Positions 18,775-28,000 of a stretch of 64,000 bases of DNA are shown here, piece after piece. Every line of letters starts with the position of its first letter. Position 1 is the stretch's first letter. A model generated the notes under the pieces. That model did not search any database. It saw only the letters and a program-made list of their open reading frames with translations, and was not told the DNA's origin. The DNA lies in the NCBI RefSeq assembly GCF_016650815.1, contig NZ_JAEKEZ010000001.1, positions 124,001 through 188,000 on the forward strand, written 5' to 3'. The position numbers were made by a program, and so were the translations under genes. This stretch comes from Pseudomonas sp. TH31 (lineage in GTDB: Bacteria > Pseudomonadota > Gammaproteobacteria > Pseudomonadales > Pseudomonadaceae).

Positions 18775-19575
18775 TCAGACCGAGTAGCGGGAAAGGGTTT
18801 CACCGCCGTCGATGCGCACTAGCGCACCATGGATGTAACTTGAGCGCTCGGAGGCGAGGAACACCGCTAGATCGGCAACATCGTCGATTTCCCCCCAACG
18901 CTTGAGTGGAATCGTTTCACTAAAGTCATCGACATAGCCGGGCTGCTCCATCAAGGCGCGAGTCAGGGCGGTTTTGGCATACGTCGGACAGATACCGTTC
19001 ACGCGGATGCCTTCGTGGCCGTATTCGATCGCCAGGCAACGCGTCAGGTTGGCCTGGGCGCCCTTGGAAACGTTGTACACAGATTGCCATGGGTGACCCT
19101 GCAGGCCTGCGGTGGACACCAGGTTGATGATGTTGCCGCCCCCGCCTTGGTGCAGGAATGCCCTGACTGCGGCTTGGGAGCCGAAGAAAGTGCCTTTCAC
19201 GTTGACGTTCAGGCACAGATCCAGTTCTGCCTCAGAGAACTCATGAATCAGTTTGCCGTCGCGATAGACGCCGGCATTGTTGATCATGATGTCGATTCGC
19301 CCGAACGTCCGGGTGGCTGCTTCGACGAGTGCCGTCAAGTCGCTGCTGCGGGTCACGTCGCAATGCTGGAACAGCGCTTGGCCGCCACGTTGAGTAATCA
19401 GCTCGGCCGTTGTCAGCTCAGGTCGCTCGTCGAAGCCGCCAGGATTGCTCGCCTCGCTGATATCGCCGATCACCAGATGAGCGCCTTCCTCGGCCAGTTT
19501 CAACGCGATGCCTCGACCGAGCCCCGTGCTCGCGCCGGTGATCACTGCGACTTTTCCAGCCAGTTTCATATCCAT
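18775..19575 (-). CDS. Short-chain dehydrogenase/reductase
   Basis: A 266-residue classical SDR: TGASTGLGRGIA cofactor loop, acidic residue after the second strand (VIGDIS, favouring NAD), NNAG, catalytic Ser in LVSTAG and YNVSKGA with Tyr-x3-Lys. It ends in DGGETLSRYSV. It probably oxidises a secondary alcohol or reduces a ketone. AAGGGA precedes the ATG at 19575. It diverges from the second PhyH oxygenase gene across a region with two regulon sites (S2 and S4), so alcohol oxidation may follow the hydroxylation step (inference). Confidence 0.9.
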   Translation of the reverse strand: MDMKLAGKVAVITGASTGLGRGIALKLAEEGAHLVIGDISEASNPGGFDERPELTTAELITQRGGQALFQHCDVTRSSDLTALVEAATRTFGRIDIMINNAGVYRDGKLIHEFSEAELDLCLNVNVKGTFFGSQAAVRAFLHQGGGGNIINLVSTAGLQGHPWQSVYNVSKGAQANLTRCLAIEYGHEGIRVNGICPTYAKTALTRALMEQPGYVDDFSETIPLKRWGEIDDVADLAVFLASERSSYIHGALVRIDGGETLSRYSV

Positions 19576-19660
19576 TCAAGGGTCCCTTGTAGTTGTGAGT
19601 TCATGGGCTACGCCTGCGCGTTACCGGTGAACTCAGGGTAGAGCGGCCTTGACGGTGGCG

Positions 19661-19682
19661 AACAGGTGAGCAAGGGCCAATT
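19661..19682 (-). promoter_or_regulatory. Regulon site S2 upstream of the SDR gene
   Basis: Read on the minus strand this is AATTGGCC-N6-CACCTGT. The flanks match S1 over some 70 bases without gaps (GAGCA upstream, CTCTAC..TGAG.TCAC downstream), as expected for two copies of one promoter. It starts 86 bases from the SDR ATG. Confidence 0.78.
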
Positions 19683-19778
19683 TCCCGCTGCTCAATGGTC
19701 ATGTCCTGAGCGGACGTAGCGCAAGGCGTCATCAGCGGTTGAGCGTTCGCCTTGAACACCGTGATGACGTGTCGCATA

Positions 19779-19813
19779 CGATCCCCTTTTTGACCCCTTT
19801 GCGCCTTTAACCC
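19779..19813 (+). promoter_or_regulatory. Regulon site S4 upstream of the second PhyH gene
   Basis: Near-identical copy of S3 (33 of 35 bases) with TTTTGACC-N6-CGCCTTT, followed by GACAATC. It ends 142 bases before the ATG at 19956. Confidence 0.8.
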
Positions 19814-19955
19814 CTGCGACCTTTGCCCGGACAATCAATGGCAAGCCATCCCGATTGGCTGGATACATCAAGAGTGAGTCTCAGTGCTTTGCACGTATTT
19901 TCCTGTTGTCGATCGCCTGAGAAAAACCACCCACCCCATCCAGAGGAGTACATTC

Positions 19956-20855
19956 ATGTCCAAGCTGTCCCTTGTGACCCTGCCGGGCAACGCTTCGGTA
20001 GAACAGGTCGTTGAGATCATCGAGCGTGATGGCGGTGTCATCATTGCTGACTTCATGCCCAATGATGTCCTTCTTGAACTCAACGGGCAGATCGATGCGG
20101 CGCTCGATACCTCCAGTTTTGGTCATGAAAACGTTTTCGTTGGCACATCGACCCGCCGTGCAAGCCGATTGTTTGCGCGCTGCAAGCGAATGGTGGATGT
20201 CGTGATGCACCCTTTGTATCTGGGGGCAGCACGCAGAATCCTGCAAAAACCGGTGGACGTATGGTTCGGCCAGGAGCGGACGACCATCACCCCGCAAATT
20301 CAGATTGGTATGACCCAGGCAATCCAGCTTCACCCAGGGCAGGGTAAGCAACCGCTGCATCGCGACGATACGAGCTTCCTTTGGCGTCACCCGCACTATG
20401 GCCGTGAAGCGCGGTTGCAGATCATGCTGGCGCTAACTGATTTCACCGCGGCCAACGGTGCCACTAAAGTGATTCCTGGTAGCCACAAATGGGACGACGA
20501 GCGTTGCCCCATGCCTGAAGATACTGTCGATGCTGAGATGGCTGCTGGTTCCGCTTTGTTGTTTATCGGCTCGACCTATCATGGTGGTGGTACCAATGCC
20601 AGTGACAAGCCTCGCACCGGATTGACTATGGCTCTCGACCTGGGCAGTGTCCGTCAGGAAGAAAACCAGTATTTGTCTGTGCCGTTTGACACGCTCAAGC
20701 AGTTGCCCAGCGAAGTGCAACGTCTGCTGGGGTGGGATGCGGGTGACAACTACATGGGTTGGATCGAGACGGGGGGGAAGCTGGTGAGCCCACATACTTT
20801 CCTGCAGGCTGATAATGTTCCTGAGGCATTGGGGTTGATCAGTACAAATCGCTGA
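19956..20855 (+). CDS. Phytanoyl-CoA dioxygenase (PhyH) family oxygenase
   Basis: A 299-residue Fe(II)/2-oxoglutarate oxygenase. The iron ligands are His135-x-Asp137 (LHRDDTSF) and His209 (STYHGGG); RTGLTMA supplies the likely 2-oxoglutarate Arg. GAGGAG 8 bases before the ATG at 19956 fixes the start. It is a distant paralogue of the enzyme at 5394-6275 with the same triad spacing. The substrate is unknown. Site S4 makes it part of the same regulon as the SDR, hydrolase and transaminase genes. Confidence 0.88.
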   Translation: MSKLSLVTLPGNASVEQVVEIIERDGGVIIADFMPNDVLLELNGQIDAALDTSSFGHENVFVGTSTRRASRLFARCKRMVDVVMHPLYLGAARRILQKPVDVWFGQERTTITPQIQIGMTQAIQLHPGQGKQPLHRDDTSFLWRHPHYGREARLQIMLALTDFTAANGATKVIPGSHKWDDERCPMPEDTVDAEMAAGSALLFIGSTYHGGGTNASDKPRTGLTMALDLGSVRQEENQYLSVPFDTLKQLPSEVQRLLGWDAGDNYMGWIETGGKLVSPHTFLQADNVPEALGLISTNR

Positions 20856-20874
20856 CAGACCACTTACATACTGA

Positions 20875-20915
20875 AAGCCAAGACTGAATGATTGCAGTTT
20901 TGGCTTTTTTTATTT
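20875..20915 (+). terminator. Intrinsic terminator after the PhyH gene
   Basis: AAGCCAAGACTG pairs with CAGTTTTGGCTT, followed by a long T-rich tract (TTTTTTTATTTT). Confidence 0.88.
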
Positions 20916-21093
20916 TCAGAAAGTACCATTGTGTTCTGGGATGGCCTGCCGCTGATGTAAAAAGCGTTCGAGGACACCTGGATGATCACAAGTCCAAAGT
21001 GCGGGGAATCACTTGAACAGCATGCTCGATAGGGAGCAGGGGGATGCAAGTGTAAGTTATTTCTCAAGCAGCACACAGAGACATATAAAAATG

Positions 21094-21120
21094 TCAAATG
21101 GCCAAAGAGTGGCCATTTGA
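21094..21120 (-). terminator. Terminator hairpin of the surE-like gene
   Basis: TCAAATGGCCA-aagag-TGGCCATTTGA is a perfect 11-bp stem just downstream of the leftward gene ending at 21130, with an A-rich stretch on its left that gives U-rich RNA. Confidence 0.82.
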
Positions 21121-21129
21121 ATACAGAAG

Positions 21130-22101
21130 CTACTTCGATAGTTTCAAGCTTGAAGCATTCCAACCTGTGGCCGGCGGTACACCATAACTTGAATCAATCA
21201 GGGTGACAGCGGCGTAGCCTTGCAGCAATGCACCAACGTCAGTCTCTGTGTTTTCTTTATCTCCAGTAAATGAATATCCGATTTCATAAATGCCAGGTGT
21301 TTTTTGAGCATAGGATGTAGTGAATGAATCCTTCGTTGCGAGAGACGTATACTTGGTACCTTTCGCTTCGTGCCTTGGGTAGTTGACGTTAAGCACGGTG
21401 TGTTGCGGAAGCAGGGCGTTTTGATCGGCGTTATTAATCAGTGCTCTGACAAGGTTAACCAAATAGGCAGATGCGTGGCCAAAGTCAGGCGTCTCAGTGC
21501 TGTTAACATCATAATCACCTCCGATCTCCTGGCTGATCGCAATGGCGGGAATACCTTCTTTTGCGGCTTCAAGAGCGGCACCAAATGTGCCCGAGTTGCT
21601 GACCGTTGATCCGGTATTTTGACCGGAGTTTGTCCCTGCGATCACCAGGTCTGGCTTTTTATTCTCAAACACAGAGGAAAGCCCAAATAGAACAGAATCT
21701 GCGGGAGAGCCAGGAACCGCACTGCTACCTTCACCGGCGGTTGTTCCATTTTTTACAGGGCCCACGGACCATACATTCGCATTTTTATACTCTGGTGATT
21801 TGGAGAGGTCAGGATGAACAGCGGAAATTTTACCCCAATATGTCTTTCGAGCTCCTGAGCCAGACTGTCCGTTAGAAGGCGCCACCACAGTTACAATGTG
21901 GCCAGCTTTAGTCAGCGCAGCGTAAGCGGCTCTAATTCCAGGTGCATTCCAGCCATCATCATTGGTTAGAAGTATACGGAGATGCGTTGACTGAACCCCC
22001 ATTTTAAGTGGCTCGGTGGCCGTCTCCGATGCCATGCTGAGACCGGTGAATAATGTGGAACTCAACATTGCAGACAATAGAGTTAGTTTTGTATTGTTCA
22101 T
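21130..22101 (-). CDS. Exported SurE-like 5'/3'-nucleotidase
   Basis: A 323-residue protein. After an N-terminal signal peptide (about residues 1-24, ending LSMASET) comes a SurE fold: RILLTNDDGWNAPGI carries the Asp-Asp metal motif, APSNGQSGSG supplies Ser and Asn, and VIAGTNSGQNTG closes the metal site. SurE enzymes are normally cytoplasmic and about 250 residues long; this copy is longer and apparently exported. AAGGAACC precedes the ATG. Its DNA is visibly more A/T-rich than the neighbours, which hints at transfer. Likely role: release of phosphate from nucleotides or other phosphoesters outside the cytoplasm. Confidence 0.87.
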   Translation of the reverse strand: MNNTKLTLLSAMLSSTLFTGLSMASETATEPLKMGVQSTHLRILLTNDDGWNAPGIRAAYAALTKAGHIVTVVAPSNGQSGSGARKTYWGKISAVHPDLSKSPEYKNANVWSVGPVKNGTTAGEGSSAVPGSPADSVLFGLSSVFENKKPDLVIAGTNSGQNTGSTVSNSGTFGAALEAAKEGIPAIAISQEIGGDYDVNSTETPDFGHASAYLVNLVRALINNADQNALLPQHTVLNVNYPRHEAKGTKYTSLATKDSFTTSYAQKTPGIYEIGYSFTGDKENTETDVGALLQGYAAVTLIDSSYGVPPATGWNASSLKLSK

Positions 22102-22559
22102 TCTGGTTCCTTGGGTTGGTTAAGTATTTGGTGAAGTATGATTGATAACTATGCGGGTACTGTGTTTAGTCGATGGGGTCGATAAAAACTCACCCTCTGG
22201 CGTGCTCCCCGTTATCTTCAATCTGTTGAAAATTATGTAGGGTCGGAAATTCGAAAAAAGGCGAGAACAGGCCAAAATAAGAGATCGAAAAAGACACAGG
22301 TCGGCGCCACGAAATAGTTAACGCAGACAATTTCCAGAAACATCAAGTAACTCTTTATTTTGCTCACTACGGATAGCATTCAATTTCGGCGATGAGGGCC
22401 GTAAGGTATTGCACTTTCCCATCGCCTGGCGTTGATCCAGCCTGATTGCTCCGGAAGTACTTTGCGAAGCTCACCCCATGGCGAAAAAGAAAAGCTTACA
22501 GTCGAGGGGCTCTGGGCGGAGTCTTTTGTCAGGCGGACTTCCATTGCTTTATATGAAAC
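22102..22559. other. Intergenic region, A/T-rich
   Basis: This 458-base gap separates the surE-like gene from the end of the mhp operon. It should contain the surE promoter on its left side. I see no gene, repeat or clear terminator in it. Confidence 0.5.
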
Positions 22560-23831
22560 TCACCATAGCTTCCATGTGTAATCGACATTCACCCGTAGCT
22601 CATTGTCGTCCCTGTGGCTGGCCTGGGCGGTGAAGTCGTTGCGGTACCAGGCGTTGCGCACGCGCAGGGCCAGGCCCTTCAACGGTGTGCCCTGCAGCAC
22701 GTAGGACAGTTCGATATCCTTTTCGCTTTCTGTCAGGTTGGAGCCGCCCAGCTTGGACAGTTCAATATTGTCGCCGCTCACGTAGCGCAGCATGCCATTG
22801 AGCCCCGGCAAGCCCATGGCCACGAAATTGTAGTCATACCGTACCTGCCAACTGCGCTCCTTGGGGTTGAGAAACTCGGAGCTCAGCGTGCCTTCGGTGA
22901 TGACGAGCGGCTCGGTGCCGAACAGGTAGGGCATGGCAGTCTTACCGGTCAGTTGCATGTAGCCGGCACCGAATTTGTGAGCGCCCACGGCGTACGTCAG
23001 CATTAGTGCCGCATTACGGTTGTCTACCGGGCCGGCCTTGGCTGCGCCGTCTTCCCCGGTGACGAACAGACGAAAGTCGCTTTTCAGGCTGCCGGGGCCC
23101 ATCGGACGAGTATCGACAAAGCCGTAGAAGTCCTTGCGGTACAGGTCTGCGAGCTCCGCGTGGTAATACTTCAATGTCAATTGCGGCGACCAGGCATAGT
23201 CGCCGCCGAGGAAGGAAAAACGGTCCGACTCGGCGGCACCATTGAAGCGTCCGTTGGGTGAGGCCACCGACATCTTCTGGTAGTTGGTGGAGTCACGCAG
23301 GTTGATGCGGTCCAGCCAGCCGACATGCAGGGTCAGGTTGTCGATTTCCTGGGACTTGAGGTACGCGCCACGGAAGGTCTGTGGCAGCAAGCGGGTAGGG
23401 CTGGCGAAGGCGATTGGCAGGAGCGTACTGATGGTGCCCAGTTGCAACTCGCTTTTCGATGCCCTGACCTTGGCGGTCAGGCCCAGCTCCGAATATTCAC
23501 TGGCCGGTTCCCGGGTGGTGGGGTTGTACGGCAGCAAGCCAGTGCCCGTGCGATCAGGCGAAGAGTCCAGGCGTACACCCAGCAACCCCGAGGCGTCCAG
23601 ACCGAACCCCACAGGTCCTTCGGTATAGCCCGAGCGCACGTTCAGGATGAAGCCTTGCGCCCACTCACGGGCAGCTGCCTGGGGCGTGGCATTCACGTAA
23701 TTGCGATCGAAGTAGTAGTTGCGCATCGTCAGATCAGCGTGGCTGTCATCGACAAAGCCGCTGGCGTAAGCCTGGGTAAAGGTTAAAACGCAGGTGCAGG
23801 CGCTGAGCGCACGAAGAGTAGTCTTGAGCAT
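22560..23831 (-). CDS. OprD-family porin of the mhp cluster
   Basis: A 423-residue OprD-type porin: signal peptide ending AYASGF, MRNYYFDRNYVN, REWAQGFILNVRSGYTEG, SWQVRYDYNF and a closing ELRVNVDYTWKLW strand ending in an aromatic residue. It starts at 23831 (MLKTTLRAL). It follows mhpT by 73 bases in the same direction and is the last gene of the mhp operon, so it probably admits 3-(3-hydroxyphenyl)propionate or a related aromatic acid across the outer membrane. The E. coli mhp operon has no such gene. Confidence 0.9.
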   Translation of the reverse strand: MLKTTLRALSACTCVLTFTQAYASGFVDDSHADLTMRNYYFDRNYVNATPQAAAREWAQGFILNVRSGYTEGPVGFGLDASGLLGVRLDSSPDRTGTGLLPYNPTTREPASEYSELGLTAKVRASKSELQLGTISTLLPIAFASPTRLLPQTFRGAYLKSQEIDNLTLHVGWLDRINLRDSTNYQKMSVASPNGRFNGAAESDRFSFLGGDYAWSPQLTLKYYHAELADLYRKDFYGFVDTRPMGPGSLKSDFRLFVTGEDGAAKAGPVDNRNAALMLTYAVGAHKFGAGYMQLTGKTAMPYLFGTEPLVITEGTLSSEFLNPKERSWQVRYDYNFVAMGLPGLNGMLRYVSGDNIELSKLGGSNLTESEKDIELSYVLQGTPLKGLALRVRNAWYRNDFTAQASHRDDNELRVNVDYTWKLW

Positions 23832-23904
23832 GCCGGTGTTCACTTTTATTGTTGTTGGGGGGTGAACCCGCACCGCTTGGGTACGGGGTATTGCGAGTGG
23901 GTTG

Positions 23905-25110
23905 TCAGTCAGGCTGAGAGCCGTTGCGTCGTACTGACAGGTAAAACATCGCCAATGCCGCGATGACAATCCCCGGTGCCGAGGCCATCATCACCCCGGT
24001 GGTACCGGTGCCCAGCGCAAGCATCTTGCCGGCTACCAGCGGGCCGCTCATCGCCCCCAGCCGGCCAATGGCGACCGCGCTGCCTACGCCCGTAGCGCGC
24101 ACGGACGGGCGATAGAAATGCGGTGCCAAGGCATACAGCACGCATTGCCCGCCGGTGGCAAAAAAACCGGCGACGAAACCGGCCGCGAGCATGCTCTGAA
24201 GTTGGCTGGCCATGCCCAGCGCGGTCAGCGAAGCGAGAATGCCGATATAGATCAGCGCCGACAGAGCCCAGGCCGGCAGTCGGTCCATCACCCAGCCCAG
24301 CAGTAAAGTCCCGGTCGCGGCGCCAAGCTGCAGGGCAAACATCACCCAGCTTGCTGATCGGGCGCTGAAACCCTGGCCGACCAACAAGCTCGGCAGCCAG
24401 TTGATCAAGATGTACACGACCATGAGGGTAAAGAAATAACTCACCCAGATCATCGCGGTCGGCAGTGCTGCGCCCTCGCGGAACAGGCCCCGGACCACGC
24501 CGATGGGGGCGACGTCCTGGACGCTGCGAAACTGCGCCGACTCCGGCAGGTAAAGCCCGAGCAGCGGCGCGATCAACAGCGGAACCAGCCCGCCCACGCA
24601 GAACACCACCTGCCAGCCACCGGCTAATTGAGCGATACCAATGCTGGCCGCCACCGCGGCACCCAGCGGCACGCCGCAATACATCAGGCTCACGGCCATG
24701 CCACGCAGGCGCGGGCCAGCCACTTCACTGGTCAGTGCAATCAGGTTGGGCAGGGCGGCACCCAAACCCACACCTGTGAGGCAACGTGCAACCAGCAAAC
24801 TGTTGAAGTCCCAGGCCATGGCCGTGACCAGCGAGAACAGCCCGAACAGGGCCACCGACGCCATCAGCACACGTTTGCGGCCGATGCGGTCGGCCAGCCA
24901 GCCACCCAGGAAAGCACCGGGCATCAGGCCGAAAATCCCGGCACTGAAGACCCAGCCCATGTGTAATTTATCCAGTTCGAAAGCGGCCGCCATGCCTTGG
25001 GCGGCGATCCCGGAGGCCTGCAGGTCAAGGCCTTCCATGAGGGCGACGAGGAAACACAGACCGATGGTCCGCGTCATGTGCAGTGGCGTTGTCTGGTTGA
25101 GCGTTGTCAT
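23905..25110 (-). CDS. mhpT: MFS transporter, 3-(3-hydroxyphenyl)propionate uptake (MhpT-like)
   Basis: A 401-residue, 12-helix major facilitator of the aromatic acid:H+ symporter family. The hallmarks are EGLDLQASG in helix 1, GGWLADRIGRKRVL in loop 2-3 and GLGAALPNLIALTSE in helix 4. It begins at the ATG at 25110 (MTTLNQTTP). Position after mhpE matches E. coli mhpT, and an OprD porin follows, so inner- and outer-membrane uptake functions are adjacent. Confidence 0.9.
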   Translation of the reverse strand: MTTLNQTTPLHMTRTIGLCFLVALMEGLDLQASGIAAQGMAAAFELDKLHMGWVFSAGIFGLMPGAFLGGWLADRIGRKRVLMASVALFGLFSLVTAMAWDFNSLLVARCLTGVGLGAALPNLIALTSEVAGPRLRGMAVSLMYCGVPLGAAVAASIGIAQLAGGWQVVFCVGGLVPLLIAPLLGLYLPESAQFRSVQDVAPIGVVRGLFREGAALPTAMIWVSYFFTLMVVYILINWLPSLLVGQGFSARSASWVMFALQLGAATGTLLLGWVMDRLPAWALSALIYIGILASLTALGMASQLQSMLAAGFVAGFFATGGQCVLYALAPHFYRPSVRATGVGSAVAIGRLGAMSGPLVAGKMLALGTGTTGVMMASAPGIVIAALAMFYLSVRRNGSQPD

Positions 25111-25193
25111 GGGCAGTACCCGTTTTATTGTTGTAATGGGCAAAACAGGGCCGACTGACCGCTGCGTGGGCGGCCAGTCGGGGTGATGCCTGG

Positions 25194-26213
25194 TTAGCGC
25201 TTGAGCAGATCCAGTGCGACGTCAACGATCATGTCTTCCTGACCGCCGACCATCCGCCGTTTGCCCAGTTCGACGAGGATGTCGAGGGTCTTGAGGCCGT
25301 ACTTTTCGGCGGCGATTTCGGCGTGGCGCAAGAAGCTTGAATAGACACCGGCATAACCCAGCGCCAACGTCTCGCGATCGACACGCACCGGACGGTCCTG
25401 GAGCGGGCGAACGATGTCGTCGGCGGCGTCCATCAGCGTGTAAAGGTCGGTGCCGTGGTTCCAGCCCAGGCGCTCGGCGGCGGCGATGAACACTTCCAGC
25501 GGCGCGTTACCGGCCCCGGCGCCCATGCCGGCGAGGCTGGCGTCGATGCGGTCGCAGCCTTCCTCGACGGCGGTGATCGAGTTGGCCACGCCCAGGCTCA
25601 AGTTGTGGTGGGCATGCATGCCGGTCTCGGTTTGCGGTTTGAGCACAGCCTTGAACGCACGAAAGCGGTCGCGGATGTCCTGCATGTTCATCGCCCCACC
25701 GGAGTCGGCCATGTATACGCAGGTGGCGCCGTAGCTTTCCATCAGCTTGGCCTGAGCGGCCAACTGTTCGGCCGGGATCATGTGGCTCATCATCAGGAAA
25801 CCGACGGTGTCCATGCCCAGCTCGCGGGCGTATTCGATGTGCTGTTTCGAGACATCCGCTTCGGTGCAATGGGTGGCGATGCGCACCACCCGGGCACCGG
25901 CGTTGTAGGCCGCTTTCAGGTCGTGGACCGTACCGATGCCCGGCAACAATAAGGTAGTGATTTTGGCGTGACTGATCACATCGGCGGCGGCTTCGATCCA
26001 CTCCAGATCGGTGTGCGCCGCAAAGCCGTAGTTGAAGCTCGAGCCTTGCAGGCCGTCGCCGTGGGCGACCTCAATCGAATCGACCTTGGCCTTGTCCAGG
26101 GCGCGAGCAATGTCCTGCACATTCTGGATCGAATACTGATGGCGAATCGCGTGGCTGCCGTCGCGCAAGGTCACGTCGGAGATGTAGAGTTTTTTGCCAG
26201 GATTAAAAGTCAT
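25194..26213 (-). CDS. mhpE: 4-hydroxy-2-oxovalerate aldolase
   Basis: A 339-residue class II aldolase of the DmpG/MhpE family. [20 protein letters not shown] carries the metal-binding Asp, and [13 protein letters not shown] the metal-binding His pair. It cleaves 4-hydroxy-2-oxopentanoate to pyruvate and acetaldehyde. The aldehyde is passed to MhpF, whose gene lies 10 bases upstream, as in the known bifunctional complex. Confidence 0.96.
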   Translation of the reverse strand: MTFNPGKKLYISDVTLRDGSHAIRHQYSIQNVQDIARALDKAKVDSIEVAHGDGLQGSSFNYGFAAHTDLEWIEAAADVISHAKITTLLLPGIGTVHDLKAAYNAGARVVRIATHCTEADVSKQHIEYARELGMDTVGFLMMSHMIPAEQLAAQAKLMESYGATCVYMADSGGAMNMQDIRDRFRAFKAVLKPQTETGMHAHHNLSLGVANSITAVEEGCDRIDASLAGMGAGAGNAPLEVFIAAAERLGWNHGTDLYTLMDAADDIVRPLQDRPVRVDRETLALGYAGVYSSFLRHAEIAAEKYGLKTLDILVELGKRRMVGGQEDMIVDVALDLLKR

Positions 26214-26223
26214 GTCGATCTCC

Positions 26224-27159
26224 TCAGGCGTTCAGCATCGACTGCGCCATGCGCTCGGCGGTGGCCAAGGCTGCGGAGGTCATGATGTCGAGATTGCCGG
26301 CGTAAGCCGGCAGGTAATGGGCGGCGCCTTCGACTTCGAGGAACACCGAGGTCTTCAGGCCCGAAAATTTTCCAAGGCCTGGAATGTTCAATGGTGCGTT
26401 TTCAGGGATCACGTCGAACTGCACTTTTTGTTTAAGGCGATAGCCCGGCACGTAGGCCTGCACGGCAGCGGCCATTTTTACGATGGAGGCCTCGACCTCA
26501 GCCTGATCGGCTGCCTCAGACAACACGAACACCGTGTCGCGCATCATCAGCGGTGGCTCGGCCGGGTTCATCACGATGATCGCCTTGCCCTTGGCTGCAC
26601 CGCCGATCACCTCGATGGCTTTTGAAGTGGTTTCGGTGAATTCGTCGATATTGGCGCGGGTACCGGGGCCGGCAGACTTGCTGGCAATCGAGGCGACGAT
26701 TTCGGCGTAATGCACCTTCGCCACGCGCGACACCGCGGCGACCATCGGGATGGTCGCCTGGCCACCGCAAGTGACCATATTGACGTTGAGCCGGTTGAGG
26801 TTCTGCTCAAGGTTGACCACCGGAACGCAGTACGGACCGATGGCCGCGGGCGTCAGGTCGATCAGTCGGATGCCGGGTTTGATCGAGCGCAGGAACGCAT
26901 CGTTCTTCACATGCGCGCCAGCACTGGTGGCATCGAAGACGAAGTCGATGTCTTTGAACACATCCATGCGGGTCAGGCCTTCAACGCCTTCATGGGTCAC
27001 CGCCACGCCCATGCGCTGAGCGCGGGCCAAGCCGTCAGAGGCCGGGTCGATGCCGACCATGACCGCCATTTCCAGGTGCGTGGCGTTCCGCAGCACCTTG
27101 ATCATCAGGTCGGTGCCGATGTTGCCGGAGCCGACGATGGCGACTTTGAGTTTTTTCAT
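26224..27159 (-). CDS. mhpF: Acetaldehyde dehydrogenase (acylating)
   Basis: A 311-residue CoA-acylating acetaldehyde dehydrogenase: [19 protein letters not shown]ossmann start, catalytic Cys in [10 protein letters not shown] and the [10 protein letters not shown] dimer segment. It converts acetaldehyde, NAD+ and CoA to acetyl-CoA in complex with MhpE. The ATG at 27159 is preferred because the upstream in-frame residues are not part of the family. Confidence 0.96.
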   Translation of the reverse strand: MKKLKVAIVGSGNIGTDLMIKVLRNATHLEMAVMVGIDPASDGLARAQRMGVAVTHEGVEGLTRMDVFKDIDFVFDATSAGAHVKNDAFLRSIKPGIRLIDLTPAAIGPYCVPVVNLEQNLNRLNVNMVTCGGQATIPMVAAVSRVAKVHYAEIVASIASKSAGPGTRANIDEFTETTSKAIEVIGGAAKGKAIIVMNPAEPPLMMRDTVFVLSEAADQAEVEASIVKMAAAVQAYVPGYRLKQKVQFDVIPENAPLNIPGLGKFSGLKTSVFLEVEGAAHYLPAYAGNLDIMTSAALATAERMAQSMLNA

Positions 27160-27191
27160 TGTTATGACCTCTATTGCACGCAAGTTGCCGA

Positions 27192-27986
27192 TCACTCGGC
27201 AGTGAACTCCACACCCACCCGACCGATGCCTTCGATCTCGGCCTCGAAACGGTCACCGGCAGCGACTGGCACCATCGGTCCGAGTGCTCCGGTGAGAATG
27301 ATGTCGCCGGCCCGCAACGGATCGCCCAGGCGCGCCATGGTGCGGGCCAGCCAAACGGCCGCATTGAGCGGATGACCAAGGCATTCGGCGCCGCTGCCGC
27401 TGGACACTTTTTCACCATTGCGGGTCATGCACATGCTGGCTTGGCGCAGGTCGAGCCCGTCGATATGTCGAGCCGGCCCTCCCAATACAAAGCAGCCACT
27501 CGAGGCGTTGTCCGCCACGGTATCGACGAAGCGGATGTTCCAGTTCTGCACGCGGCTGCCAACGATTTCCAGTGCCGGGACGACCCAGCCAGTGGCCGCC
27601 ATCACGTCGGCAAACGTGGTGTCGAGGCGGGGCAGATCGCGTTCGAGGATCAAGGCGATTTCGGCTTCGATTTTGGGTTGCAGCACGCGGCCCAGCGGCA
27701 CGCTTTCGTTATCGCCGTAGCACATGTCGGCGAACAGCGTGCCGAAGTCCGGCTGGTCGACGCCCAACTGCGCCTGCACTTTGGGGTTGGTCAGGCCGAT
27801 CTTGCGGCCGACCACGCGGCGGCCGTTGGCCACGCCGTGGGCGACGTTGAGCCGCTGGATGGTGTAAGCGGCCTCGGCGTTGTCTTCGCCGATTTGCTCG
27901 CGCAGTGGCGCGATGGCTTCGCCGTCAGCCTCGGCCTGGCGCAGGTTAGTGGCCAGTCGTTCCAGGGTGTCTTGAATAAGGGTCAT
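27192..27986 (-). CDS. mhpD: 2-keto-4-pentenoate hydratase
   Basis: A 264-residue hydratase of the MhpD/DmpE fumarylacetoacetase-like family, with [16 protein letters not shown], the metal-ligand segment [12 protein letters not shown] and the [12 protein letters not shown] end. It adds water to 2-hydroxypenta-2,4-dienoate to give 4-hydroxy-2-oxopentanoate. The start at 27986 ([11 protein letters not shown]) lies 14 bases after mhpC. Confidence 0.95.
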   Translation of the reverse strand: MTLIQDTLERLATNLRQAEADGEAIAPLREQIGEDNAEAAYTIQRLNVAHGVANGRRVVGRKIGLTNPKVQAQLGVDQPDFGTLFADMCYGDNESVPLGRVLQPKIEAEIALILERDLPRLDTTFADVMAATGWVVPALEIVGSRVQNWNIRFVDTVADNASSGCFVLGGPARHIDGLDLRQASMCMTRNGEKVSSGSGAECLGHPLNAAVWLARTMARLGDPLRAGDIILTGALGPMVPVAAGDRFEAEIEGIGRVGVEFTAE

Positions 27987-28000
27987 GTCAGCCTCGGTGA

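Noticed and set aside
23909..24679. 256-codon minus-strand frame overlapping mhpT
   Set aside because: Alternate frame inside mhpT with Arg/Gly-rich composition typical of GC-rich shadows.
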